Shown here: one piece after another, positions 1-7,876 of the stretch
How the letters are laid out: the number at the start of each line of letters is the position of its first letter
How positions within the stretch are numbered: the first letter of the stretch is position 1
NCBI GenBank assembly: GCA_036939975.1
Contig: JALLPB010001301.1
Span: forward strand, 1-10,356
DNA length: 10,356 nucleotides
From: Cyclostephanos tholiformis
Lineage: Eukaryota; Bacillariophyta; Thalassiosirophyceae; Thalassiosirales; Thalassiosiraceae
Direction: 5' to 3'
Notes under the pieces: generated by a model
Database searches by the model: none
The model's input: the letters and a program-made list of their open reading frames with translations, nothing else
Told to the model about the DNA's origin: nothing
Made by a program: the position numbers and the translations under genes

Positions 1-5
1 GAGGA

Positions 6-29
6 ACCCGTAACTTCGAAGTTACGGGT
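6..29. repeat. Perfect 24-bp palindrome, satellite variant A (first copy)
   Basis: The segment equals its own reverse complement over 24 bases, with ACCCGTAACTTC as the left half. An identical copy lies at 194-217. In the B monomers only the inner 14 bases (105-118) remain palindromic, although the left CCCG is kept there, and the fourth copy (293-306) has lost the central CG. Perfect symmetry kept in both A copies but eroded in B suggests either recent homogenisation of A or selection on its symmetry. Confidence 0.9.
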
Positions 30-37
30 CTTGTCAC

Positions 38-90
38 CATCTAATATCGAATATGAAAAATGATGTACATCTAATATTCGATATTAGATG
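38..90. repeat. Inverted repeat with 17-bp arms, satellite monomer 1
   Basis: The arm at 38-54 (CATCTAATATCGAATAT) is the exact reverse complement of 74-90, with a 19-base spacer, so either strand could form a hairpin. The right part (68-90) is itself an interrupted palindrome: CATCTAATAT, then TCG, then ATATTAGATG. Confidence 0.85.
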
Positions 91-193
91 TCAGGGGCTA
101 CCCGTAACTTCGAAGTTAGATAGTGAAAGACCATCCAATATTGAATATGGGAACTTCCGTAAAATGCATATTGGATATTAGATGGCATGAGGA

Positions 194-217
194 ACCCGTA
201 ACTTCGAAGTTACGGGT
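194..217. repeat. Perfect 24-bp palindrome, satellite variant A (second copy)
   Basis: This is an exact copy of the palindrome at 6-29, displaced by 188 bp, the length of the dimer unit. Confidence 0.9.
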
Positions 218-224
218 CTTGTCA

Positions 225-279
225 CCATCTAATATCGAATATGGAAAATGCTGTAAATCTTATATTCGATATTAGATGG
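225..279. repeat. Inverted repeat with 18-bp arms, satellite monomer 3
   Basis: The arm at 225-242 is the exact reverse complement of 262-279, with a 19-base spacer. It is the counterpart of 38-90 one dimer downstream; one substitution (base 91 against 279) gives it one more base pair. The corresponding pair in monomer 2 (131-148 with 168-185) matches at 15 of 18 positions. Confidence 0.85.
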
Positions 280-346
280 CAGGGGCTACCCATAACTTCA
301 AAGTTAGATAGTGAAGGGCCATCTAATATCCAATATGGAATTACCG

Positions 347-895
347 GTTCGCTCTATTTTATTTTTTCCGTCTCTCTATTCGACCCCCCAAACGACGGGT
401 AAACGTCATCCCCCAACGTTCCGCCCCGGTTGGATCTCCTCACCATAGCCCCTGCTACTGATGAAGCTATTGTTTGGTAGGTTGTTGTGTCGACCCATCA
501 AGCAGCAGCCACCTAACGCCAAGGCCCCAGCCCATCACTCTATTTTTCGATGGGTCAAGATTTCAGCGCCCCAGACAGGGCATCAGCCGCAGCAAGCCCA
601 AGCCAGGCCACCTGGCGACTGCAATTGACTCGTGGGAAGCCACGGCGCCATGATTTGAGTCTATGGATGATGGTTCCATGAAGATGTAGGGCAAAGCTGC
701 TGGGGGTAAGGTGGCAGCGGCTCATCGTTTGGTTGTGTGTGTGCATGTGTTGTGCAGTATGTAGAGTAAATATACTACAATAAACGTATTCTGTGCACAT
801 CATGTCTGTCCCCAAACCTCGAAGGTAATAACATAGGTATTATGTAAGTACGTATTAGTACTAGACTAGGACGAGGGACGAGGACGCAAGACACC
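347..895. other. Non-coding region upstream of the UPF3-like gene
   Basis: I see no convincing gene here. The longest open frames are on the minus strand, are Thr/His-rich, and one runs antisense into the Gly-rich start of the next gene, so I read them as chance. There is a pyrimidine-rich stretch near 350-420. A TATA-like AT-rich patch lies at about 767-785, some 110-130 bases before the start codon at 896, but nothing identifies it as the real promoter. No tRNA-like A and B boxes were seen. Confidence 0.6.
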
Positions 896-3148
896 ATGGC
901 TGACGTCGCGAAGTCCTCCGCCCCCAGCACCACCCAAGGGGTAGGCGGCAATGGCATCAAAAAGAAACGAAATCGAAAGCGAGGTGGTGGGGGTGGAGTT
1001 AATAGAACGCAATCCGGAAATAATGGCGACGGCGTGAAGAATGCCAGGGGAGGCGGTGGCGGATCGACGACGGCAACTTCGTCCGCCGCAGGGCGAGGTG
1101 GTGGAAATAAGGGCGGCGGAAGGCGTCGGGGTGGTGGGGGTGGAGGGCGTGGTCCTGATAGTGGTGGTGGTAACCTGTCCTCGCGATACAAGCCGAGTGC
1201 AATATCCCCTCTACAACTCCCACATGTCAAGGTGACGCTGCGCAATATTGGCGACGCCACCAAACACTCAACCATTGAGGGGATTTTGAATTCCGTCCGA
1301 AAATTTTTGGAGGGAGCCTTTCCATCATCCTGCACCGCGGCGGGTGATGGCACCGTCGAATCTGATGCGTACACGATGGCGTGGAAGTTGGAGAGGGAGA
1401 AATTCGATGCCGCCAAGAGCATGTTCGCCGAGGCTGCTGTGGCGAATAATACGAGTAGTGATGTCGGAACAGGAGTTGCTCCCTCATCTTTGTCAACATC
1501 TACGAGCCGAGCGTTTTCTCATAGATGGGTTTATGAAGAGAAACCAACGGAATTGCCATCCGATCGAACATCATTGCTTCCATCCTCGTCTGACATTGTG
1601 ACGAATTTCATGAGCAACAACACCGAGAAAAAGTTACCGGATTCGAGCAACATCACCTCGATAGTTGATTCTGTTATGTCACAAATGATGCAGCAGTGTG
1701 GCAAACAATATCTGCACTATGTTGGTGGGCGAGTTATTCTGGATGAAGAAAGTGCCGTTGAAGTAAGTCTTGCCGAAATGGTAATTCGGGAACGAAAGGT
1801 ATTAGCCGATGACACAAACGCGACGGTAAATGAAAGAAAATCTGACAATGCAACCGGCATCACTGGGACTATTGATAAACCAGCCGCTGGAGCTGTCGAC
1901 GATACTACTGCCAAACTAGATGAAACATCATCCGTCGCGGCTGCTACCAGGGGGCTTGAAAAACTGAGTGTCCACAACAAACCAAATGTCGCAGAACTAC
2001 AGCAGCAGAGCCTTTGTAATTATTCACCAGCTGTTCGCGTCCGTATTTTATCCGTATCACCAGTGAAAAAATCTAAGCGACGCGGTGAAATCGGAGGCAA
2101 AGTAGAGCTAGCATTATACCCACCTGATCCATGTTTGTTGTTCAAGGAGGCTTGCCGCGAAGTGGGGAAAATGGTGGTGGAGAAATATCTGGAGAGAACC
2201 ATTTCCGTAAATGAATCAACTGGAGAGGAGAAAGAGAAGGCAATCATGGTCGCGGATGGTAGCAATTGCTCCAAACCTTCCTCGGCTGCAAAAAAGGTCG
2301 AACCACAGATACCATACTATCCTCTACTGTCGCCTAGTGAACGCTCTCGCGCTGTGGCTCGCAGCCGTGTCCTCGTGGATCGCACCATCGAGGCAATGAA
2401 GTTGCATGCCGCACAAGTAAAGAAGAATACATCCAATTTTTGTTGGGAAGTGCTGGAATCGCCTTCACAGAAAACGTGGAAGGGACGTCCTTGTTCTATG
2501 GTGAGGTCGTTGATGGATGGTGAAACCCTGGGTAACCTCGTCGCAGAGTATTACGGTGCCAAGTCTGCTGGTGGCACTGTCAAAACAGGACGTGGGAGGG
2601 GAGGGGAGGATTCGCGCGCTGATCGATATGATTCAACTATTGAAAATTCGGATGATTACAAGGCGTTTATAGAATCGCTTCAAAATGGCCACGCCCCACC
2701 TATTGAAAGAGGCGCAGAACCCAAGCAAGTTATGGAAAATAAGTCTGTTTCTGTATCAAAGGAACCTCCTCCAGTCGACGAGGAAGGTCGCCCGTTGTCT
2801 GCGATTGTCATACACCTGCGTGCAAAGCAAGCCGAGGTCGATAAAGCGAAGGCTGACGCTGACGCTGCTCGGGCAAAAGCTCGTGCCGCCCGTGACGCCG
2901 CAGCGGAAAAGACACGAAAGGATAAACTTAAGTCGAAGAAAGATTCTGTGAGAAAGCGTAAAAAAGAGGAGGTTAGTCGGACGAAGAAGCCATCCAGCAC
3001 GGCACCTTCGATTCGGGGGAGCAGCGTTGGCGGCGGCAATGGTGGCAGTGGTAGAGGAAGCAAGAGTATAGGTGGATCTTCGATGCCCCCTCCTGGAGCC
3101 ATGCTGCTGAAGAAGGTTAGTAGTAATGGAGGACCTCGTCCTGGCTGA
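896..3148 (+). CDS. Divergent UPF3-like (Smg-4/UPF3 family) protein, probable NMD factor
   Basis: This is a single-exon gene for 750 residues; the ATG lies in a strong ACCATGG context. Order of parts: residues 20-95 are basic and Gly/Arg-rich; 110-140 (HVKVTLRNIG then a helix) look like the first strand and helix of the UPF3 RNP-like domain; 403-425 (VELALYPPDPCLLFKEACREV) resemble its middle strand and the LLF-type helix; 514-531 (CWEVLESPSQKTWKGR) resemble its last strand, VEFAPxQK in known UPF3s; 579-595 (STIENSDDYKAFIESL) match the conserved post-domain motif of the GTIxDDPEYxxFLE type; 631-644 (GRPLSAIVIHLRAK) match the TPLxxFLxxK motif that precedes the charged helix, here 645-690. In animals, fungi and plants UPF3 bridges UPF2 to the exon junction complex during nonsense-mediated decay. 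What I see is the ordered set of motifs; the family call rests on remembered conservation. Large low-complexity inserts separate the motifs. No canonical exon-junction-binding motif is evident at the C terminus (Gly/Ser-rich, then PPPGAMLLKK). Alternative: an unrelated lineage-specific basic RNA-binding protein. Confidence 0.55.
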   Translation: MADVAKSSAPSTTQGVGGNGIKKKRNRKRGGGGGVNRTQSGNNGDGVKNARGGGGGSTTATSSAAGRGGGNKGGGRRRGGGGGGRGPDSGGGNLSSRYKPSAISPLQLPHVKVTLRNIGDATKHSTIEGILNSVRKFLEGAFPSSCTAAGDGTVESDAYTMAWKLEREKFDAAKSMFAEAAVANNTSSDVGTGVAPSSLSTSTSRAFSHRWVYEEKPTELPSDRTSLLPSSSDIVTNFMSNNTEKKLPDSSNITSIVDSVMSQMMQQCGKQYLHYVGGRVILDEESAVEVSLAEMVIRERKVLADDTNATVNERKSDNATGITGTIDKPAAGAVDDTTAKLDETSSVAAATRGLEKLSVHNKPNVAELQQQSLCNYSPAVRVRILSVSPVKKSKRRGEIGGKVELALYPPDPCLLFKEACREVGKMVVEKYLERTISVNESTGEEKEKAIMVADGSNCSKPSSAAKKVEPQIPYYPLLSPSERSRAVARSRVLVDRTIEAMKLHAAQVKKNTSNFCWEVLESPSQKTWKGRPCSMVRSLMDGETLGNLVAEYYGAKSAGGTVKTGRGRGGEDSRADRYDSTIENSDDYKAFIESLQNGHAPPIERGAEPKQVMENKSVSVSKEPPPVDEEGRPLSAIVIHLRAKQAEVDKAKADADAARAKARAARDAAAEKTRKDKLKSKKDSVRKRKKEEVSRTKKPSSTAPSIRGSSVGGGNGGSGRGSKSIGGSSMPPPGAMLLKKVSSNGGPRPG

Positions 3149-4132
3149 TTTGAACAACAAGGAGTTCTCGATTTTTTTCTTGTCGACAGAGAGATGATTT
3201 ATCATCCCTGCACGACATGATCTGGAAAACATGGTGAGCAGTTAATTGATTTGGAAATCATCCGAGGGTACGATCAAGACTTGATACGAACGACTGGCGT
3301 GTGATGAGTTGCCAAGATGCCACACTTGAATCTCAAGTTACCTCCGATGCCAAGTCTACAGAGCTCGTTTACTACAGAATACTGACCGCAGAGTTGAACT
3401 TGTGAGATAGATTTATCCGAGAGGTACGAAAAGAAAACATGCTTATGGACATCCTATATGTTTTGTTGACGAAGTTGTCATTTTAGCTGCGAGCCTGTAT
3501 CACATGCGAAGTACCGCAAATTTAATTAACCCTCTCAATCAAATACGTCAGTAAGCTAGAAAACCTTGCTTATTTATCATCATTTTCCTCGTGTGATGGT
3601 AGCGTCATAACAGATGCATGCGAAATTTTAAGGGATAGAATCACATTGGGTGACGATGGCAGGCTAAGGGGAGGAACTAGGTGATGCTCCACCGAAATTC
3701 AAGTAGGCTGTATGTAGCGCCGGCAAAAAACACATGGGAAGATCTCAAAACAATTATTACGAACTTGAGCATTTTGTTGGGAATTTATTTCTTGTGGCAG
3801 GGGGCATTGTCAAGTACAATGAACACGTTAAGAGGCAAGGAAATCGGCCCAAGGGTTATAGCAACTGTATTCTAGAAGCTGTGAAATTCGTATTTGTTGT
3901 TCATTGCATAGTCACTCCATTCAAAGGGAGAGAAGTGTAACAAGAGAAAAGGGGGGACGTGATGGAGGGTATCGTCTAACCCGCGCTTGAAGTGGTGACT
4001 GTGAAAGAATAAGAGGACAAGGACGTGTAGATTTCAACATCGATGATTTACACGGCGTGCCTAATATCATACGGAAGAGTTTGCAAACCCCGGTAAAATT
4101 CAAACAATGTTGAAACTACAGTTTCTTTGAGG
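3149..4132. other. 984-bp gap between the convergent UPF3-like and FCP1 genes; no convincing gene
   Basis: The gap holds both 3' untranslated regions. Two plus-strand frames are open together at 3681-3875 (64 codons) and 3734-3940 (68 codons). Neither product resembles a family I know, and both could be chance. GTGATGA at 3301-3307 and CTGA at 3382-3385 match C and D box consensus sequences, but the flanking stem is poor. GAAACT/AGTTTC (4112-4125) forms a small 6-bp inverted repeat just beyond the FCP1 stop codon and may sit in its 3' UTR. No tRNA, transposon end or long repeat was seen. Confidence 0.5.
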
Positions 4133-7100
4133 TCATTGCCCTCGCATTATCATTTCTTTTTCCAAATCTTCCACGAAGCCATCGTCAGAATCATTCTCGA
4201 CTGATTCTTCTTCGCTGCTGTTCCCAAAGAGAAATCCATTCACTGTGCCATTCGCCGTATCTTGTTTTGCATGCTGAGACGGCAATGATCCCATGTGATG
4301 AGGTTTCACATCTCTCCGAGTGAGACTCCAGAAACATTCCATCAGCCAGGATGTGTGGACAATGACGCACCCTGGAAAATTTTTTCTCGCATGTTTAATC
4401 TTTTCAGATTGATCTTTAGCGGCTACAATATGAGTCACCTCGCGGGAAACGGCAGGAAGAACTTCTGCTCCAAGCTCTTCTGCATATCGGACAACGTGAG
4501 GCCGAGTTTTTGACTGTTTATTTTGCTCGTTGATGGGAATCAGTCCACTGAACACAATCTTCACTTGAGGGACACTTAGAGTTTCTTTTCTCATAGCTTG
4601 CAGCAAGCTAGGGACAGTTGCTCTCTCCTTTTCGTCGTTCGATAATGCAGTCGAATAATATCGCTCATGAAGGCGCCGCAAAATATCGGCAGTCCAGAGC
4701 AGCTGCGAGTCATCCTCTTTTTCATCAATTTTACCGCCTGCAAGATGCTTAGCGTCTTCCTTTGTGGATAGATCCTGACCGGACGCATTATTGACATCAG
4801 CATAGCCGAGGAATGGCTCCCAATGATACGGCTTGACGAGAAGAAGATTGTCCGGGGGTTCCCCAGGTCTACCTGTGACATTGTTCTTGGCGTTTGCCCA
4901 CACATCCTCTCGGTCGTCTAGAATTGCAGCCTTGATAAGAAAGGATATATCAATCAACTAAGTATGATATCTAGAGTAACAATGTAGACGACAGACGAAT
5001 TCAATCAGGCTCTTACCATAACCCCACCACAGGGAAATACTCGATTTAAACTTTTCACACTTATGCCTAGGTCATATACGTCTGTCCTGGAAACTATTCG
5101 AGAGCCAAACATCTTTCTCCTGAGATCTAGTGCCTTAATCTCTAATTTTTCTGCCTCCTCTAGCTCCTTCCGCAATCTATTCCTCTCGTGTGTTGGATCA
5201 ACATCTGCACTTCGACTTTCATCCACAAGCTCATCTTTTCCTGGATTTTTCCTCTTAGGGACATGCATTACGTCATCTCCAGCCTTCGTTATCTTCAATG
5301 TGTGCGTCGTATCACTTTCAGTAAGGCGATTAGGCTCGTTTGCCAAGAAATTTGGTGCACAATTTTTGTCCTCGACATCAACATCGGTTTCGTTATCCAC
5401 TTTTTTGTATGCACTACCACGAAAAGAGACAGATTTCTTTGATGCACTCTTGCTTGCGTCTAATTTTAACGCAGGCTCCATTTTTTCAGCCAATATCAAC
5501 TGTCTCTTTCTTCCAACTCTTCCTTCAAATCTCCTACACTCCTCATCCTTTTCTCTGACTTTCATTCGCAGGTTGTTCAAATCCTCTTCGTCCAAAGACG
5601 CGCCAACCAAATGACGACATATCATCACCGCAACTTGTTCAGCATACGATCGAGTTCCAGCAGTGTACACAGAAAGCTGGTAGGTGGATTGTATTTGAGA
5701 GAAAAATTCTTTTAGATGCGGTCGGAGTTTGATGAAGTGACGCACAATCATGCAAGCATTTGCGCCTTGCATTTGCTGAGGCAGTGGCGATAAACAGAAC
5801 TTAGTCTCCTCGAGACTCTGCTGTTGCAGCTTTTGTTGTATGTATGATTGTTGCATTGGGGGAGGCAATTCAAATGGCAGCAAAATAGAACGAACGTCAT
5901 CTCTTTTTGCTGGATTCGGCTTTGTCATTTGTTGCGTGTATTCTTGTTGCTGTGGGGGGGGTGATTCAAATGCTTGCAATATGGAACGAACGTAACCTCT
6001 TTTTTCGGGATTCGACTTTGGATTGCAAACTAGCGAAGTCTTATCGTGTCCAGTTTCGTTTTCATCGGAATTATTGTGCCCTACAAACACCTTATCGGCG
6101 ACAAATCGCCCAGCACGATAGTCGTCCGTAGCATGAAGTAATGTATGGTCTAAATCCAACACCAAACATAACTTCTTCTCTTCTCTCAGCTTCTTTGAAG
6201 AATCCTCTGATATGTTTCTTGCCTCTGATTTGGAGATGGCGATGGTGACTCCACCAGAAACGGTCATTTTTGTCATTTGAGAATCATCTATCACGTTTGA
6301 GGACAGATTAATAACCGACTTTCTTGTATGTCGATGCGATGGCTGTTGTTGGTTGGGGAGTTCCTGTAGTTTATGAGTGGCTCTGGCCCCTGATAGCAGA
6401 GACGACAACGACCTCGCTGCCGTGGGTTGAGACGCTGACTTTGTTTTTTTGGGAATGAGATTTTTAGTATTGCTTGAAGCGCTGGCATGAATAGATACGG
6501 CTGCATCAATATCAAGGTTTGCAAGCTCTTCATCATCAACTTCATTATCTAATTCTGATGATGACGCCATTGAAGCGGATAATTTCTTTTGTTTATCAAT
6601 AATCTCTTGTTTTCTTATGTCAACTGGCTCCTGCATGTTTCCTTGCGATGAAAAGGGTTTAGTTCCCTTGTTGTCGCGCTGTGCCTGGTAAAGGTTTTGT
6701 CCCCGTTGGATTGGATTTTCCATTTGTACTTTACCATCGGCAGGCGTTCTCATATCTGCGCCGCAAACAACACACAAACCACCCACCACAGCTGGATGTT
6801 CGCATGGTTCGATAGCCGCAAGAATCAAATTGATCACTGAAAGTTCGGGTCGAACACTCGTCTGATTGATGCGAACTACATTCGACGCACATTTTTTTTT
6901 GAATAGCACTCGGAGGAACCCATTCGACGGAGAACGGATTTCTACAGAAACAACTTCTTTCGGCAATGCATCGTTGTTTGAATTTGTCCCGTTAGATGTT
7001 TCTTGCTGATAAACCCGCATGTCATCGTTTCTCCTTCGCCTGGCGCGAATAATTCCATTGCCGGTATTTGCGGTAGACGACGTACTACTCGGAAGCGGTG

Positions 7101-7323
7101 GTGGCATTCCATGGAAAGTGTAAAACAATTGAGCAATTTTTTCTCCCTTATGGACAATGTTGCCTGATTCGATCGCCCACCGAATATGCACGTCTAATGA
7201 CGTTGGCACGACCTCATCGCTCAGCGCGGCAAGTGCACGCGCAGCAACGGGATCGGTTGGTAAATATGGCGCCGCAGGAGGAATCGGAAGCCTGACAGGG
7301 ATGGCCTCGTTGGGGGATATCAT
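4133..7323 (-). CDS. FCP1: FCP1-like RNA polymerase II CTD phosphatase, two exons, 1034 aa
   Basis: FCP1 removes phosphate from the C-terminal repeats of the large RNA polymerase II subunit in the nucleus, recycling the enzyme. Exon 1 is 7323-5017 and exon 2 is 4930-4133. Splicing restores ...FPCGGVM/AAILDDREDVW, the second catalytic motif. Residues about 40-72 resemble the biotinyl/lipoyl-like N-terminal fold of FCP1. C174, H176, C184 and C187 (EPCEHPAVVGGLCVVCG) form the family's zinc-knuckle-like signature. The catalytic DLDHT is at 390-394, with D390 as expected nucleophile and D392 as general acid; T554 in SVYTAGTRSY is motif II; D774 and D775 complete the site. A BRCT domain spans about 891-982 (W964 conserved). 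The acidic tail (DSDDGFVEDLEKEMI) resembles the TFIIF/RAP74-binding end of known FCP1s. Odd features are two large inserts in the catalytic domain: about 400-525 (Gln/Pro-rich, with a tandem duplication) and about 580-735 (charged, partly coiled coil). The start is the first ATG; no better one is evident upstream. Confidence 0.93.
4931..5016 (-). other. Spliceosomal intron of FCP1, 86 bp, phase 0
   Basis: On the minus strand, exon 1 ends ...GGGGTTATG, followed by GTAAGA (donor, 5016-5011). Exon 2 begins GCTGCAATTC at 4930, after the acceptor TTTCTTATCAAG. A branch-like TTGATTGA precedes the pyrimidine tract. Removal joins two frames that each carry half of the FCP1 catalytic domain. If the intron is retained, translation adds only V-R-A and stops, losing the catalytic Asp pair and the BRCT domain. 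Confidence 0.9.
5833..6024 (-). repeat. 96-bp in-frame tandem duplication inside FCP1
   Basis: Units 5833-5928 and 5929-6024 align without gaps and encode two 32-residue copies (about residues 434-497). The shared protein pattern is NPxKRxxVRSIL, then FExPPP, then a Gln-rich end. The units are clearly similar at the DNA level (for example GATTCAAATG against CAATTCAAATGG, and GGAACGAACGTAACCTCTTTTT against an equivalent run), with a moderate number of substitutions. The 32-codon period keeps the frame. It lies between catalytic motifs I and II. Confidence 0.85.
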
Positions 7324-7876
7324 AACGCCACTAATATCAATAACCGTTCGAGAGCACCGGTGTACATGAGAAGTCCTCGGAAGTTATTCCGCTGCGTCTC
7401 AACTCACGGCCAGTATGATAGTAGCTATCACGCATGGATCATTGGCGACATCATATTGTGTGGTCGACCAACTTACCTATTAGTAATTTATCTGGTCGAC
7501 AAATAATAATATAGTACCTAATTCTCTTTGCGTCAGCTTTCAGTACGAGCTTATGCACACGGTACGAGTGGCGAACGATACCGCCAAAATAATACTAACG
7601 AGAAGCGCGCGCGAGCCGTCTGTCAGAAGAAGCCCAAATATCTGTGACATAAACAGCACGGCAAACAATGAAGTCATCTAGCATTAGCGGCATGGTGACC
7701 GTCGAACGACTCTTTGAATAAGAAAAAGGGAGGCAGGACAACTGATGTTTATGCGTGGGAGGAAAAACTATCTTGGATTGGTCAGCTGCGGTGGCAGCGG
7801 CAGCACTTGAAAATCACTAATTCTGTCAATCTATCTGATCTATCGTCTCTCGACCGACATTGCTCGCAATACAAAA
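7324..7876. promoter_or_regulatory. Divergent promoter region between FCP1 and the 7-TM gene
   Basis: FCP1 is read leftward from 7323 and the membrane protein rightward from 7877, so this 553-bp gap must hold both 5' regions. TGGTCGAC occurs twice, at 7461-7468 and 7493-7500, 32 bp apart; the first sits in a GTCGAC-centred palindrome (TGGTCGACCA). A GC-rich alternating run (AGCGCGCGCGAG) lies near 7603-7615. AT-rich stretches lie around 7480-7520. I cannot assign a TATA box or transcription start. The small frame at 7714-7917 overlaps the next gene out of frame and looks like chance. Confidence 0.45.

Larger units (their letters stand above)
1..346. repeat. Palindrome-rich tandem satellite, 94-bp monomer in a 188-bp dimer
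   Basis: Four monomers align without gaps at 1-94, 95-188, 189-282 and 283-~346, the last one incomplete. The core TAACTTCGAAGTTA starts at 11, 105, 199 and (decayed) 293, exactly 94 bp apart. The arm CCATCTAATATCGAATAT or a close variant starts at 37, 131, 225 and 319, again 94 bp apart, and its reverse complement ends each of the first three monomers. Monomers 1 and 3 are nearly identical (first 55 bases the same), and monomers 2 and 4 share a different right flank of the core (AGTTAGATAGTGAA). The array is therefore A-B-A-B, a dimeric higher-order unit. Similarity fades around 340-349. The left end is cut by the window, so the array probably continues. No ORF is present. Function is unknown; satellite or fold-back repeat DNA is the simplest reading. 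Confidence 0.9.

Noticed and set aside
1..346. CRISPR array
   Set aside because: Units are contiguous 94-bp monomers with no unique spacers, and the genome is eukaryotic.
775..1422. Minus-strand frame of 215 codons, Pro-rich
   Set aside because: It is antisense to the Gly-rich start of the UPF3-like gene. The poly-Pro/Arg-Pro composition is the mirror of Gly codons, and no family is recognised.
2680..3102. Minus-strand frame of 140 codons
   Set aside because: It is antisense to the charged C-terminal part of the UPF3-like gene; Leu/Pro/Ser/Ala content is explained by complementing Lys, Glu and Ala codons.
3301..3385. C/D-box snoRNA candidate (GTGATGA ... CTGA)
   Set aside because: The terminal stem is only about three base pairs and interrupted, no C'/D' pair is clear, and I know of no rRNA target. 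A single match of this kind is expected by chance in about one in eight stretches of this length.
4958..5004. Treating the BRCT frame and the phosphatase frame as two separate genes
   Set aside because: A consensus intron joins them in frame and restores the FCP1 motif ILDDREDVW; the separate downstream start would begin inside intron sequence.
5063..5614. Plus-strand frame of 183 codons
   Set aside because: It is antisense to FCP1 exon 1 in the charged insert; Ser/Leu/Phe-rich composition is typical of a shadow frame.
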